From Pseudomonadota bacterium (GTDB lineage: Bacteria; Pseudomonadota; Gammaproteobacteria; Acidiferrobacterales; Acidiferrobacteraceae), in the NCBI GenBank assembly GCA_021784755.1, contig JAJYHM010000035.1, positions 1-57,965 of the forward strand: a DNA stretch of 57,965 nt, in the 5' to 3' direction. The notes under the pieces are model-generated. The model saw only the letters and a list, made by a program, of their open reading frames with translations. It was not told the origin of the DNA and did not search any database. Shown piece by piece: positions 1 to 8,159 of the stretch; position 1 is the stretch's first letter; each line of letters opens with the position of its first letter. The translations under genes were made by a program, and so were the position numbers.

Positions 1-68
1 TGGCCCAAACCAAAGGGAATGGGTCAATCAAAGCGGCTGAAGGTGGGCCGCTGTTGGCAGGAAGGAAT

Positions 69-127
69 CCTTGCCCTTCCCGCTCTCAAGAGCGGCAGCC
101 GAAGGCTGAGGGCGAGGAGGATGTCAA
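69..127 (+). mobile_element. IS200/IS605-like right end, possible omega-RNA 3' structure
   Basis: Three hairpins close into one compact structure. The outer 9-bp stem pairs 69-77 with 109-117 (one G-T pair). Inside it are CCGCTC/GAGCGG (80-85 with 90-95, loop TCAA) and AGCC/GGCT (97-100 with 104-107). The structure runs into GGAGGATGTCAAC. This layout and ending are what I know from right ends of IS200/IS605-family elements, where the tnpB 3' end and its guide RNA scaffold lie. No convincing TnpB frame is seen in the 68 bases to the left, so the body of the element would be outside the window or lost. Confidence 0.4.
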
Positions 128-545
128 CGGTTATCCTAATGGAGTATGATGCTGAGTATGAATGGAGTTTCGCTAGGTGACCGGCAGGGGAGACAAGTCA
201 TAGGAAAACCGCGAATCGCGATTTTTGGGCATCGGGACTGTGGGTTCTGCTTAGCTCGACAAGCGGTCTCGCACCCAACTTTTTCGCTCGTTTTTTCAGC
301 CAGTAAGACGTATTCCACTTTTCTTCAGCCTTATCCTATACAGCTGCAACACCTTCCGATGGTCGCAAGAAGGCCGATAAACCACACTGTCCGTCACCGG
401 CTTTCGGGCGTTGCTCTATTCGGACGGGGGCTGATCAACCGCCATGTTTATGCAGGGGATTAGCCAGACCCACCACCAGCCGCCGAGTCTAGGCGCGGCC
501 GGCGCTGTCTTGTCGAGCGACACCTGCTCGTGTTCGTAAAGCCCT
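128..545. other. gene-free stretch upstream of aprM
   Basis: No frame here has a ribosome binding site together with protein-like composition. A 105-codon frame at 146-463 has neither a Shine-Dalgarno sequence nor a recognisable domain. The promoter for aprM is expected in this stretch, but I cannot point to a clear -35/-10 pair. The only clear signal is the ribosome binding site of aprM (AAGGAG, 546-551). Confidence 0.4.
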
Positions 546-561
546 AAGGAGATCTGAGTCC

Positions 562-1410
562 ATGATCGCTAGCAACCCCTTCGCCGAACTCGCTGCCGTC
601 ATATCCCCGACTGTCATGCAGGCATACGTCCTGCTGATGTTCGTACTGGTGGTGGCCGGGACGATACTTGACATGCGTCACAAGAAAAGCGCCCAGTATT
701 TTTTCGAGAACGCCAGGAAGGCAAAAAAGAACGCGACGCGCACGCTAAGTACCGGTGAAAAAAGCACACTGGCCTTGAAGGTCGTCGCCAAGGATGTGCT
801 GGCTTCGGGCGAATTCAACAATCCGAAGCGGCGCGTTTCCCACCTCTTCACGATGTACGGCTTCATAATTTTTGTCGTCACCACGGCGATATTGATCTTT
901 GCCTATCCGACCATGAGCGATCCGGCGCCGAACGTCCTGCCGCTGCTCTGGTATCTGGGTGCGGCCATGCTGTGCCTCGGGGGTTACTGGTTCTGGTTCA
1001 GTATCCGTGTCGACGTCGCCAGCGAGGGCGTCAAGTGGTATCGCCTCAACGGGCGCGGCGACCTTTTCATTATAAGCCTGCTTGGCATGGCCACCTTCGC
1101 GTTACTCTGGGCTTTCACCATGGGACTCGGCGTGCTGAACATGCTGTTCTTCGTGCTGTTCGTGGCCTTCAGCACCCTGCTCTTCGGCTCGGTGTACTGG
1201 TCCAAATTCGCGCACATGTTTTTCAAGCCTGCGGCCGCGCTCCAGAAGCGCGTCATCAAGGCGGATGGCTCAAGGGAAAACATGCCCGCAATCTACGATC
1301 TGTCGGATCCTGAAGTGCAAGCGAGGTTTCCGGATATCCCGACCTACATGGGCGCCAAGCCGCCCAACATGGGATTGGGAATCAAGCGTGAAGCGCCCAA
1401 CCATTTTTAA
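562..1410 (+). CDS. aprM: AprM, membrane anchor of adenylylsulfate reductase
   Basis: This 282-residue integral membrane protein precedes aprBA. Hydrophobic segments lie near residues 18-37, 94-115, 127-148, 168-190 and 193-212, giving about five transmembrane helices. The 'RRVSHLFTMYGF' stretch at the start of the second helix carries a histidine of the kind that ligates haem in quinone-interacting cytochromes. The last ~65 residues are soluble. In sulfur oxidisers that lack Qmo, AprM is thought to pass electrons from AprBA to the quinone pool. The start follows AAGGAG by 10 bases. aprB begins 26 bases after the stop, so the three genes form an operon. The family call rests on context plus topology. 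Confidence 0.8.
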   Translation: MIASNPFAELAAVISPTVMQAYVLLMFVLVVAGTILDMRHKKSAQYFFENARKAKKNATRTLSTGEKSTLALKVVAKDVLASGEFNNPKRRVSHLFTMYGFIIFVVTTAILIFAYPTMSDPAPNVLPLLWYLGAAMLCLGGYWFWFSIRVDVASEGVKWYRLNGRGDLFIISLLGMATFALLWAFTMGLGVLNMLFFVLFVAFSTLLFGSVYWSKFAHMFFKPAAALQKRVIKADGSRENMPAIYDLSDPEVQARFPDIPTYMGAKPPNMGLGIKREAPNHF

Positions 1411-1436
1411 CAGGCCGATCAATCGAGAGGAACACC

Positions 1437-1919
1437 ATGCCTACCTTTGTGTACATGACGCGTTGCGATGGCTGCGGGTACTGTGTTGATATCTGTCCGT
1501 CAGACATCATGCACATCGATAAAGTCACACGGCGCGCCTACAACATCGAGCCAAACATGTGCTGGGAGTGCTACTCGTGCGTCAAGGCCTGCCCGCAGGA
1601 CGCGATCGATGTGCGCGGCTACGCCGACTTCGCCCCGCTGGGACATTCGGTGCGCGTCCGCCGCGACGAGGAAAAAGGCGTCATTGCCTGGCGCATCAAG
1701 TTTCGCAATGGCGAAAAAGACATGGAGCTGCTGGCGCCGATCACGACCAAACCCTGGGGCAAGCACATCCCGCAACTCTCCGATGTGCCCGCGCCGAGCC
1801 AAGCAATGCGTGATAGCCAGTTGCTGTTTAACGAGCCCAAATACATTCGCATGGACGAAGGCGGTCTGCATACGCTGGAATCGAACGGTCTCGTGATGAA
1901 AGAAGGGGTGTACTACTAA
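1437..1919 (+). CDS. aprB: Adenylylsulfate reductase beta subunit AprB
   Basis: This 160-residue ferredoxin-like subunit passes electrons from the flavin of AprA. Two [4Fe-4S] motifs are complete: C10, C13, C16 with C20, and C42, C45, C48 with C52, each followed by Pro. The remaining ~100 residues match the AprB-specific extension that wraps round the alpha subunit, with a terminal 'KEGVYY'. A GAGAGG ribosome binding site lies just upstream. The stop codon overlaps the aprA start in a TAATG arrangement, so the two subunits are translationally coupled. In sulfur oxidation the enzyme runs from sulfite plus AMP to APS in the cytoplasm at the membrane face. Confidence 0.96.
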   Translation: MPTFVYMTRCDGCGYCVDICPSDIMHIDKVTRRAYNIEPNMCWECYSCVKACPQDAIDVRGYADFAPLGHSVRVRRDEEKGVIAWRIKFRNGEKDMELLAPITTKPWGKHIPQLSDVPAPSQAMRDSQLLFNEPKYIRMDEGGLHTLESNGLVMKEGVYY

Positions 1920-3787
1920 TGGCTTACAACACGGTTGTTGAGGACAACATCGACATCCTCGTCGTAGGAGCGGGCCTCGGCGGTACGGGTGCCGCGTGGG
2001 AAGCGCGCTACTGGGGACAGGACAAGAAGATCGTCATCGCCGAAAAGGCCAACATGGACCGTTCGGGTGCGGTGGCTCAGGGCCTCTATGCAATCAACTG
2101 TTACATGGGCACACGCTGGGGCGAGAACAAGCCTGAAGATCACGTCCGTTACGCGCGGATGGACCTGATGGGGATGGTGCGCGAAGACCTGCTGTTCGAT
2201 ATGGCGCGTCACGTTGATTCAGCTGTTCACCAGTTCGAAGAGTGGGGCCTGCCAATAATGCGCGACCCCAAGACCGGCGCGTATCAGCGCGAGGGGCGTT
2301 GGCAGATCATGATTCACGGCGAATCCTACAAGCCGATCGTCGCCGAGGCTGCCAAGAAATCCGCTGATAAGGTCTTCAACCGAGTCTGCATCACTCATCT
2401 GCTGATGGATGATGCCAAGGAGAATCGCGTAGCCGGCGCGGTCGGCTTTAATGTCCGTACCGGCGATTACCACGTCTTCAAGTCCAAGACGGTGATTGTC
2501 GGTGCGGGCGGAGCCTCCAACATATTCAAGCCCCGCTCAGTCGGTGAAGGTGCGGGCCGTGTCTGGTATGCGCCGTGGTCGTCGGGGTCGGCCTATGGCC
2601 TGATGATCCAGGCGGGCGCGAAAATGACTCAGATGGAAAACCGTATCGTACTGGCGCGATTCAAGGACGGTTACGGTCCGGTGGGCGCGTACTTCCTGCA
2701 CCTCAAGACCTACACGCAGAACTGCAATGGCGAAGAGTACGAGTCGAAGTGGTTCCCGGCACTGACTGAAATGGTCGGCAAGGAATATCTGGACACCGAA
2801 GGCCAGCACTTGTCCCACAAACCTATTCCGACCTGTCTGCGCAACCACGCATTCATCTCTGAGGTGAACGCCGGCCGCGGTCCTATCCACATGGTGACGA
2901 TGGAGGCCTTCCAGGATCCACACCTTGAAGAAATCGGCTGGCATAACTTCCTCGGCATGACCGTGGGTCAGGCCGTGCTGTGGGCGGCGACTGATGTCAA
3001 TCCGAAGTATGAAAACCCAGAACTGACCACCTCCGAGCCCTATGTGATGGGCTCGCACGCGACCGGTTGCGGCGCCTGGTGTTCAGGCCCGGAGGATATT
3101 TCCCCTCCGGAGTATTACTGGGGCTACAACCGCATGACCACGGTTGAAGGCCTGTTCGGCGCGGGCGATGCCGTCGGCGGTACGCCGCACGCGTTCTCGT
3201 CGGGCTCGTTTACCGAAGGCCGTCTGGCCGCCAAGGCTGCGTGCAAATACATCGACGACGGCAAGGCCGAGGGCATCCAGGTTTCCGACGCGCAGATCCA
3301 GCGCCGTCGGGAAGAAATCTTCAAGCCGATGGAGCATTACAGGATCAACCGCAACGAAATCACCGCGGGTAGCGTCAATCCGCGCTACATCAACCCCAGA
3401 CAGGGCCTGGACCGTCTGCAGAAATTGATGGATGAGTACTGCGCAGGGGCGACGGTCAACTACATGACCAACGACAAACTGCTGCAGATCGGCCTGAAAA
3501 AGCTCAAGATCATGGAAGAAGACCTTGAGAAGATCGCCGCCGAGGACATCCATGAACTGTTGCGCGCCTGGGAACTGAAGCATCGCCACCTCACCTCCGA
3601 AGCCGTCATGCAACACACCCTGTTCCGCAAGGAAACCCGCTGGCCAGGTTACTACTACCGGGGGGACGCGATGAAGCTTGACGATGCAAACTGGCACGTC
3701 CTCACCGTATCGCGTCGCAATCCCGAGACCGGCGAATACACCATGGAAAAGGCCCCATGCTACCACTTGGTCAGCAAGGACGGGTGA
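1919..3787 (+). CDS. aprA: Adenylylsulfate reductase alpha subunit AprA
   Basis: This is the 622-residue FAD-binding catalytic subunit, of normal length for the family. The dinucleotide-binding fold starts at residues 12-28 (ILVVGAGLGGTGAAWEA), and the second FAD contact is near 'LFGAGDAVGGTPHAF' in the C-terminal half, as in the fumarate reductase/succinate dehydrogenase superfamily. It catalyses the reversible conversion of sulfite plus AMP to adenosine 5'-phosphosulfate; with aprM beside it, the oxidative direction is more likely. Its ATG overlaps the aprB TAA. A GC-rich stretch with potential hairpins (3788-3860) follows before the next gene. Confidence 0.97.
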   Translation: MAYNTVVEDNIDILVVGAGLGGTGAAWEARYWGQDKKIVIAEKANMDRSGAVAQGLYAINCYMGTRWGENKPEDHVRYARMDLMGMVREDLLFDMARHVDSAVHQFEEWGLPIMRDPKTGAYQREGRWQIMIHGESYKPIVAEAAKKSADKVFNRVCITHLLMDDAKENRVAGAVGFNVRTGDYHVFKSKTVIVGAGGASNIFKPRSVGEGAGRVWYAPWSSGSAYGLMIQAGAKMTQMENRIVLARFKDGYGPVGAYFLHLKTYTQNCNGEEYESKWFPALTEMVGKEYLDTEGQHLSHKPIPTCLRNHAFISEVNAGRGPIHMVTMEAFQDPHLEEIGWHNFLGMTVGQAVLWAATDVNPKYENPELTTSEPYVMGSHATGCGAWCSGPEDISPPEYYWGYNRMTTVEGLFGAGDAVGGTPHAFSSGSFTEGRLAAKAACKYIDDGKAEGIQVSDAQIQRRREEIFKPMEHYRINRNEITAGSVNPRYINPRQGLDRLQKLMDEYCAGATVNYMTNDKLLQIGLKKLKIMEEDLEKIAAEDIHELLRAWELKHRHLTSEAVMQHTLFRKETRWPGYYYRGDAMKLDDANWHVLTVSRRNPETGEYTMEKAPCYHLVSKDG

Positions 3788-3876
3788 GCCGCAGCCCCGG
3801 CGGCGGGCCCGATGGCCGCTGCCGGCCACCCTGAAGGCCCGCACGCTTATTGCGCCGATTTTTGGAGGAATTACTC

Positions 3877-4266
3877 ATGAGTAGCTCTGTCGTACAGGCC
3901 CCACCCCAGATCGCCACGAACATCATCGATCTCACTGACGAGGCGATTCTGGCGCTCGCCCACCCCATGTGGCGCGACCTGATCAAATACTCCAACCAGG
4001 GGCAATACGGCAAATTCATCCGCAATTTCTCCTACGACCTGCTGCTCGGCCTCAATGAAGTCGAAGTCGGCAAACAGTTCGCCAACAGCGAACTGACCCG
4101 AAGCCTGCAGAAAGAATGGGATTACCTTGGCATCATCCGTAGAGGGCAGCATGTCACGGTGCTGTACCGGGTCCGAAGCACGAAGAGGGAAGGTGAATGG
4201 CTCGGGCGGCTGGTGCTAGGCTATGAACAAGGCGAGGTGCGTATCTTTGCCGCCTCCATTTTCTGA
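3877..4266 (+). CDS. Conserved-looking protein of unknown function in the apr locus
   Basis: This 129-residue soluble protein has no signal peptide or membrane segment, and I do not recognise the family. I chose the ATG at 3877 because GGAGGAA lies 6 bases upstream; an in-frame ATG at 3850 has no such site. The sequence alternates helical (WRDLIKYSNQGQYGKF) and strand-rich parts (VTVLYRVRS, GRLVLGYEQGEVRIF), compatible with a small alpha/beta fold such as the NTF2-like class, but this is only a guess. It sits 89 bases after aprA and 9 bases before the SlyD-like gene. Codon use looks native, and the placement suggests a helper of the Apr system. Confidence 0.7.
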   Translation: MSSSVVQAPPQIATNIIDLTDEAILALAHPMWRDLIKYSNQGQYGKFIRNFSYDLLLGLNEVEVGKQFANSELTRSLQKEWDYLGIIRRGQHVTVLYRVRSTKREGEWLGRLVLGYEQGEVRIFAASIF

Positions 4267-4275
4267 AACGTCGAG

Positions 4276-4791
4276 ATGCCCATGAAAGCCATCATCGAAG
4301 CCAACAAATATGTCGAACTGACCTACAAGGTCGTCGACCAGAAAACGCGCCAGGTGCTGACGCAGGTCGAGTTTCCTCTGGGCTATGTCCATGGCGTCAC
4401 CGAGATATTGTCGCCCCAGGTCATGGGCGCGCTGGAAGGCAAATCCGAGGGTGATGTCATCGAGGTGCACATAGACTGCAACGACATCTACGGCCCTCGG
4501 GACGAAGCACTGGTGGTTATCGAAGCCATCGAGAACGTCCCCAAGGAGTACCGTGAAGTCGGGACGGCCATCCTAATGGAAAACGACAACGGTCAAACTA
4601 AAAGTTTTCTGGTGACCCGAGTGGACGCCAGAACGATAACGATCGACGGCAATAACCCTCTGTGCGGCCGGGAGGTGATTTTCAAGCTCGAGATAGTGAC
4701 GGTACGGGATGCCACCGACGAGGAAATCCAGCACGGCGGCAAGGTGGAAGCGGCCCCCGACCTGAACAACTGTCGCGCCGTTCCGGTTTGA
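4276..4791 (+). CDS. SlyD-like FKBP-type peptidyl-prolyl isomerase
   Basis: This protein of 171 residues (169 if the ATG at 4282 is used) has the SlyD/FkpA-short arrangement: an FKBP strand region (VELTYKVVDQKTRQVL), the 'ALEGKSEGDVIEV' loop, an 'YGPRDEALVV' turn, and an inserted domain (~70-125) in place of the FKBP flap. Proteins of this class isomerise prolyl bonds, act as chaperones, and in some cases deliver metal. A His-rich metal tail like that of E. coli SlyD is absent; the tail 'HGGKVEAAPDLNNCRAVPV' has one His and one Cys. It follows the unknown protein by 9 bases and is likely in the apr transcript, possibly aiding folding of the Fe-S/flavin enzyme. Confidence 0.82.
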   Translation: MPMKAIIEANKYVELTYKVVDQKTRQVLTQVEFPLGYVHGVTEILSPQVMGALEGKSEGDVIEVHIDCNDIYGPRDEALVVIEAIENVPKEYREVGTAILMENDNGQTKSFLVTRVDARTITIDGNNPLCGREVIFKLEIVTVRDATDEEIQHGGKVEAAPDLNNCRAVPV

Positions 4792-4937
4792 ATGCTGTGA
4801 AAACCGCCTGCGCAACAGAAAGCGCAGTGCTGAACCCAAACCCGGTAACCGGATTTAACTCCATCGCTCGATCTGTTACGCGCTGGGTAGCCTGGTATCG
4901 GTGTTTCCGAGCCCCAATTTCCATCGAGAGGTAAACA

Positions 4938-5099
4938 ATGAGCGAGCCCAAAAAAACGAAGCGTCCGGTCCCGGAAGGCAAATCGCGCTTTCTGACAACC
5001 CGGCAAAAAGCGCCGAACGAGAAGGGTTACGTTGGATACGAGACCATCTGGGAACCGTTCCATAAGGAAGTCAAATATACCACGCCCAAGAAGCCGTAA
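4938..5099 (+). CDS. Small basic hypothetical protein, 53 residues
   Basis: An ATG at 4938, preceded by GAGAGG at a good distance, opens a 53-codon frame ending in TAA at 5097-5099. The protein is rich in Lys and Pro (PKKTKRPVPEGKSRF at the start, YTTPKKP at the end) with a central aromatic patch (GYVGYETIWEPFHKEVKY). No Cys, signal peptide or membrane segment is seen. I do not recognise it. It lies 146 bases after the SlyD-like gene and just before the strong hairpin at 5146-5176, so it would be the last gene of the apr transcript. It could be a small nucleic-acid- or protein-binding factor. Support is the ribosome binding site, position and plausible composition only. Confidence 0.5.
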   Translation: MSEPKKTKRPVPEGKSRFLTTRQKAPNEKGYVGYETIWEPFHKEVKYTTPKKP

Positions 5100-5145
5100 A
5101 TCCGGCGGCGCGAACCTGACCGGTCGCGTGGCCATGGTTTACATC

Positions 5146-5176
5146 GGCAGGACCTTCCGGATTCGAAGGTCCTGCC
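5146..5176 (+). terminator. Perfect 12-bp hairpin ending the apr region
   Basis: GGCAGGACCTTC at 5146-5157 pairs without mismatch with GAAGGTCCTGCC at 5165-5176 across a 7-base loop. It lies 46 bases after the last plus-strand gene and before the minus-strand cytochrome gene ending at 5400. There is no long T run, so it may act as a bidirectional or Rho-assisted terminator or an RNA 3' stabiliser. The 223 bases from 5177 to 5399 hold no gene that I can support. Confidence 0.55.
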
Positions 5177-5399
5177 GCCGGACGGGCGCGTCGCCTGAGT
5201 TCTGATGAAGAGGTGTTGCTGTTGCGCGGTACGCGCAGCCTGAGAGGTTCGTACACGGAACATCTCATCGTGTGCTCGGATACAAAGCTTGCGGCGCGAT
5301 ACATTTCCGCACGCGAAGCGGGCACGTTCGGCGCGGTCTGTATGCGAGCAGGTGGCCGCGCCCTTGGTGGGCCAGCGCCTGAGAGGCATCTACTACCGT

Positions 5400-7076
5400 T
5401 CAGATTCCCGCATACCACGAGTAGCCCTGATCCTCCCAGTATCCCCCGTGTCCTCCGCCAAACCGCCGATAATCATCGACGACTTGGATGTGCATAAGGT
5501 ATTTCGCCATCTTATAGCCTAGCTGACGCTCAACGCGTAGACGCAATGGGGCGCCATTCTCTATAGGAAGGGTTCGTGCGTTCAAGCGATAGGCCAAGAT
5601 TGTCTGTGGGTGCATGGCCGATGCTAGGTCGAGGCTTTCGTAGTAATAGTTGTCGGCATCCATCGGGTCGGCACAAAAAAACATGACATAGCGCGCCCTT
5701 TGGGTAAGACGCGCCTGGGCCAGTAAATGAGCCAGTGGAACGCCAGTCCATTCCCCAATACAGCTCCAACCCTCCACGCAGTCATGACGCGTGATCTGGG
5801 TGCGTGCCGGCATGGCATGAAGGTCGGCTAGAGAAACACGCATCGGACGTTCCACTAGCCCGTCCAAGCGCAGGCGCCAGTCTTTAAAGCCATTCCGCGC
5901 CAAATCCTGATAGCGTGCGCTATCTGGATTTGTAGTGCCGTTAGCACGGAATACCGGGGCGATATCCGCCTTGGTATACTCAGGCGCCAACGCATTGCGC
6001 GGCACTAACAGACCTTGGCTGCGCTCAGCAAGCCAGCCTTCTGTGTCGAGGAGCCGTCGAAACTGCCGGCTTTTGGTAAGGCGTTCCCGGTGGTCCAGCA
6101 TCCACAGTCCGCTACCACCCAATAGCACCGACCCCAAACCGCCAGCGGCCCGCGCTACAAAGCCCCGTCGCCCTACGTGGGCAGCGCCATTAAACGACGC
6201 CTGGTTCCCGTCTCGCGGGTCCTCCTTAGGGTTGGACTCGATAAGGTAACGGCCGGTCACTATGGAGCGGACGTTATTCCAAAAACCCGACACCATAACC
6301 ATAACGATATGTACGACGAAAAAACCCAAAAAAGAAAACGCTACGATAAAATGGAGGGTGCGCGCGCTCTGGCGTCCACCAAAAAGCCATAAAAGCTGCG
6401 GAAAGCCCGCGTCTATGGTCGGTGACATGCTAAGGCCGGTAAGGATGGCAAGGGGCCCGAGCCCAAATAGAACAAAAAGATACACGATCTTCTGGATGAC
6501 GTTGTAGTGCCGGGCCTCCGCGCCATGCGGAAAACGTAGGCGGGCGTGATCTGCGATGCTCCGCCCGATATACCGCAGTTCGCGCAAACTGGGGACGATG
6601 TCCCGCCGGATGTGGCCTGTTACAAGGCCGACAACGATATAAGCGAAACCATTTAGAACAAATAACCATGCGAAAAAGAGGTGCCAACGGCGGCCCATGG
6701 CAAGCCACGTTGAGCTGGGCAGGGTAGCCCAGCGCGGGAACCCGCGTATGACAGGGCCATGGGCTCCGGCGGAAACCCCAAGCACACCCGTGGTATTAAA
6801 AGAGTAGCCAGCTACTGACGTGACGCCGACGAGCTGGCCGCTGTTATTTACGCGCGCCCCTAGCGCGAGAATTGGGTGATGAAAATGAGATTGCTGCCCC
6901 CAGTAAAGATCGGGCCGCGCGTTAAAAATCTGGAGGCCGCTCATGAGCATAATTATGATGATAAAAAAGTGTGTCCAATGCAAAAGGCGCGTCGGTCGCG
7001 AATGCCGGTAGATCCATGTGTAGACCCGGTCGAGCGCGACCGATTCGATTCGCATACCCCGTCCGAAAGACGCCAT
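5400..7076 (-). CDS. Cytochrome b561-type / molybdopterin (SUOX/MsrP-like) fusion oxidoreductase
   Basis: This 558-residue fusion has residues ~25-275 forming a di-haem cytochrome b561 module with ligand-type histidines (HWTH at 33-36, RRWH at 132, LHF at 242, VVH at 256) and about four membrane helices. A fifth hydrophobic segment (~305-325, after RRGF) links to a sulfite-oxidase-fold domain (~355-535). C433 in HDCVEGWSCIGEW fits the cysteine that ligates molybdenum. MsrP (YedY) and its haem partner MsrQ (YedZ) carry analogous parts on two chains. The substrate is unknown: sulfite, sulfoxides or another small oxyanion are possible. The start overlaps the stop of the upstream Met-rich gene; ATG 7055 is an alternative start. 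The second motif cysteine, C439, is unusual. Confidence 0.85.
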   Translation of the reverse strand: MASFGRGMRIESVALDRVYTWIYRHSRPTRLLHWTHFFIIIIMLMSGLQIFNARPDLYWGQQSHFHHPILALGARVNNSGQLVGVTSVAGYSFNTTGVLGVSAGAHGPVIRGFPRWATLPSSTWLAMGRRWHLFFAWLFVLNGFAYIVVGLVTGHIRRDIVPSLRELRYIGRSIADHARLRFPHGAEARHYNVIQKIVYLFVLFGLGPLAILTGLSMSPTIDAGFPQLLWLFGGRQSARTLHFIVAFSFLGFFVVHIVMVMVSGFWNNVRSIVTGRYLIESNPKEDPRDGNQASFNGAAHVGRRGFVARAAGGLGSVLLGGSGLWMLDHRERLTKSRQFRRLLDTEGWLAERSQGLLVPRNALAPEYTKADIAPVFRANGTTNPDSARYQDLARNGFKDWRLRLDGLVERPMRVSLADLHAMPARTQITRHDCVEGWSCIGEWTGVPLAHLLAQARLTQRARYVMFFCADPMDADNYYYESLDLASAMHPQTILAYRLNARTLPIENGAPLRLRVERQLGYKMAKYLMHIQVVDDYRRFGGGHGGYWEDQGYSWYAGI

Positions 7077-7417
7077 TAGTGGGCCGAACGCGGGTTCATC
7101 ACCAACGCCTCGTGTTCCTCCATGACCGCCTTATGTTCCATAAGTATAGCTGCTCGCTCCATAATCATCGCTCTATGGAGCATAGCTGCGCTATGCTCTT
7201 TCGTAGCTTTTCTCTCCATGCGCATAGCCTCCCGGTCCATCATCAGGGCCTTTCGATCCGCCATCGCCTCGCGATCCATCGTCGCTGTGTGATGCGCCAT
7301 CGCGACATGCGCCATTGGTTGTTTCATTATGGTATCGGCTAAAGCGGCTATAGGGACTATTAACGAGACTGATACTATGAAAAAGCGGCAAAACGGCTGC
7401 GGTCGAAAAAAGAACAT
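7076..7417 (-). CDS. Exported Met/His-rich small protein
   Basis: This 113-residue protein has a signal peptide (hydrophobic FFIVSVSLIVPIAALA, cleavage expected after ALA near residue 27). The mature ~85 residues hold about 15 Met and 8 His in a repetitive, strongly helical pattern of the form MDREAM, MMDREAM, MIMERAA, LMEHKAVMEEHE. Such Met/His density is typical of periplasmic copper- or silver-binding proteins, but I recognise no named family. Its TAA overlaps the ATG of the cytochrome/molybdopterin gene (TAATG), so the two are translationally coupled and likely act together, for example in metal delivery or as a metal buffer. AT-rich sequence with TATA-like hexamers lies just upstream on the minus strand (7450-7500). 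Confidence 0.7.
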   Translation of the reverse strand: MFFFRPQPFCRFFIVSVSLIVPIAALADTIMKQPMAHVAMAHHTATMDREAMADRKALMMDREAMRMERKATKEHSAAMLHRAMIMERAAILMEHKAVMEEHEALVMNPRSAH

Positions 7418-7583
7418 AAAATATCCTTCTATCGGCGCACCGGGTGACAGGCAGCGCGGTGATCGTTATATAATGGGTTGTATGAATTATGACTATACTA
7501 TCCGGCATTAAAAGAGGTCAAGAAAGGTCTCAATCAGGCGCTAATCAGTGCATAACTTAGAGACTAAGTGATATCTGAGCCCC

Positions 7584-8102
7584 ATGAATGGTGATAGGCG
7601 CAAACTCTCTCACGACAAGCTTGAAGAGACCCGCTTTCAGGCGGTGCGAGCGGTTCAACAGAGGCAATCACCCATGGTGGTGGCGCGCACCCTGGGTCTT
7701 TACGTCAACCGCGTCTTTATCTGGTGGGCTACGTACCGTGCTGGGGCTGGGACGCGTTGCGCACGAAGAAAGCGATTGATGGCCTGAAGCGGCTGAATGG
7801 CAAACCGATCCGCTGGCTTTACGGTACCATCACCCAGAAGGGTCCTCTTCAGCTCCAGCTACCCTTTGCCTTGTGGACGCGGGCCCAGATGCGTGCCCGC
7901 ATTGCACAGAGGTGTGGCGTGAGGTTAAGGCTTGTCTTGAACGGCCGGCTGTTGGCGCAGCTGGGACTCACCTGCCAGAAGCCCTTGTTCCGGGCCTATC
8001 AGCAGAACCCGGCTTTGGTGGCGGCCTGGTTACGGACTGAATATCCGAAGCCCCGCGCTCTGGCGAAACGGGTAGGGGCCGAGATGTTCTTTGGGGACGA
8101 GT
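7584..8102 (+). pseudogene. IS630-family transposase remnant (frameshifted, 3' truncated)
   Basis: The first part (7584 to about 7740) encodes the helix-turn-helix N-terminus (RRKLSHDKLEETRFQAV, then ARTLGLYVNRVFIWW). The frame then shifts, and the second part (from about 7735) continues as RLNGKPIRWLYGTITQK, LPFALWTRAQMRARIA, RAYQQNPALVAAWLR, up to AEMFFGDES, which holds a catalytic Asp of the DDE triad. The rest of the catalytic domain is missing, because the homology stops abruptly near 8102. The element cannot move by itself. No terminal inverted repeat pair was found. Confidence 0.85.
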
Positions 8103-8156
8103 CCAGGGTCCACTCCTTCAATTTCCTGGGCTTTACGCACATCTGCGGGGGGGGTC
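8103..8156 (+). pseudogene. Sliver of a group II intron reverse transcriptase/maturase
   Basis: Directly after the truncated transposase, the same frame reads HSFNFLGFTHICGGG. The FxFLGFTHxxG block is characteristic of the region between the RT and maturase domains of bacterial group II intron proteins. Only about 18 codons are left, so the call rests on one short motif. It is immediately followed by HipA-like sequence in another frame, indicating successive deletions or recombination at this spot. Confidence 0.45.
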
Positions 8157-8159
8157 GTC

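Noticed and set aside
146-463. 105-codon plus-strand frame before aprM
   Set aside because: No ribosome binding site, no domain, mixed composition; overlaps an equally poor frame on the other strand.
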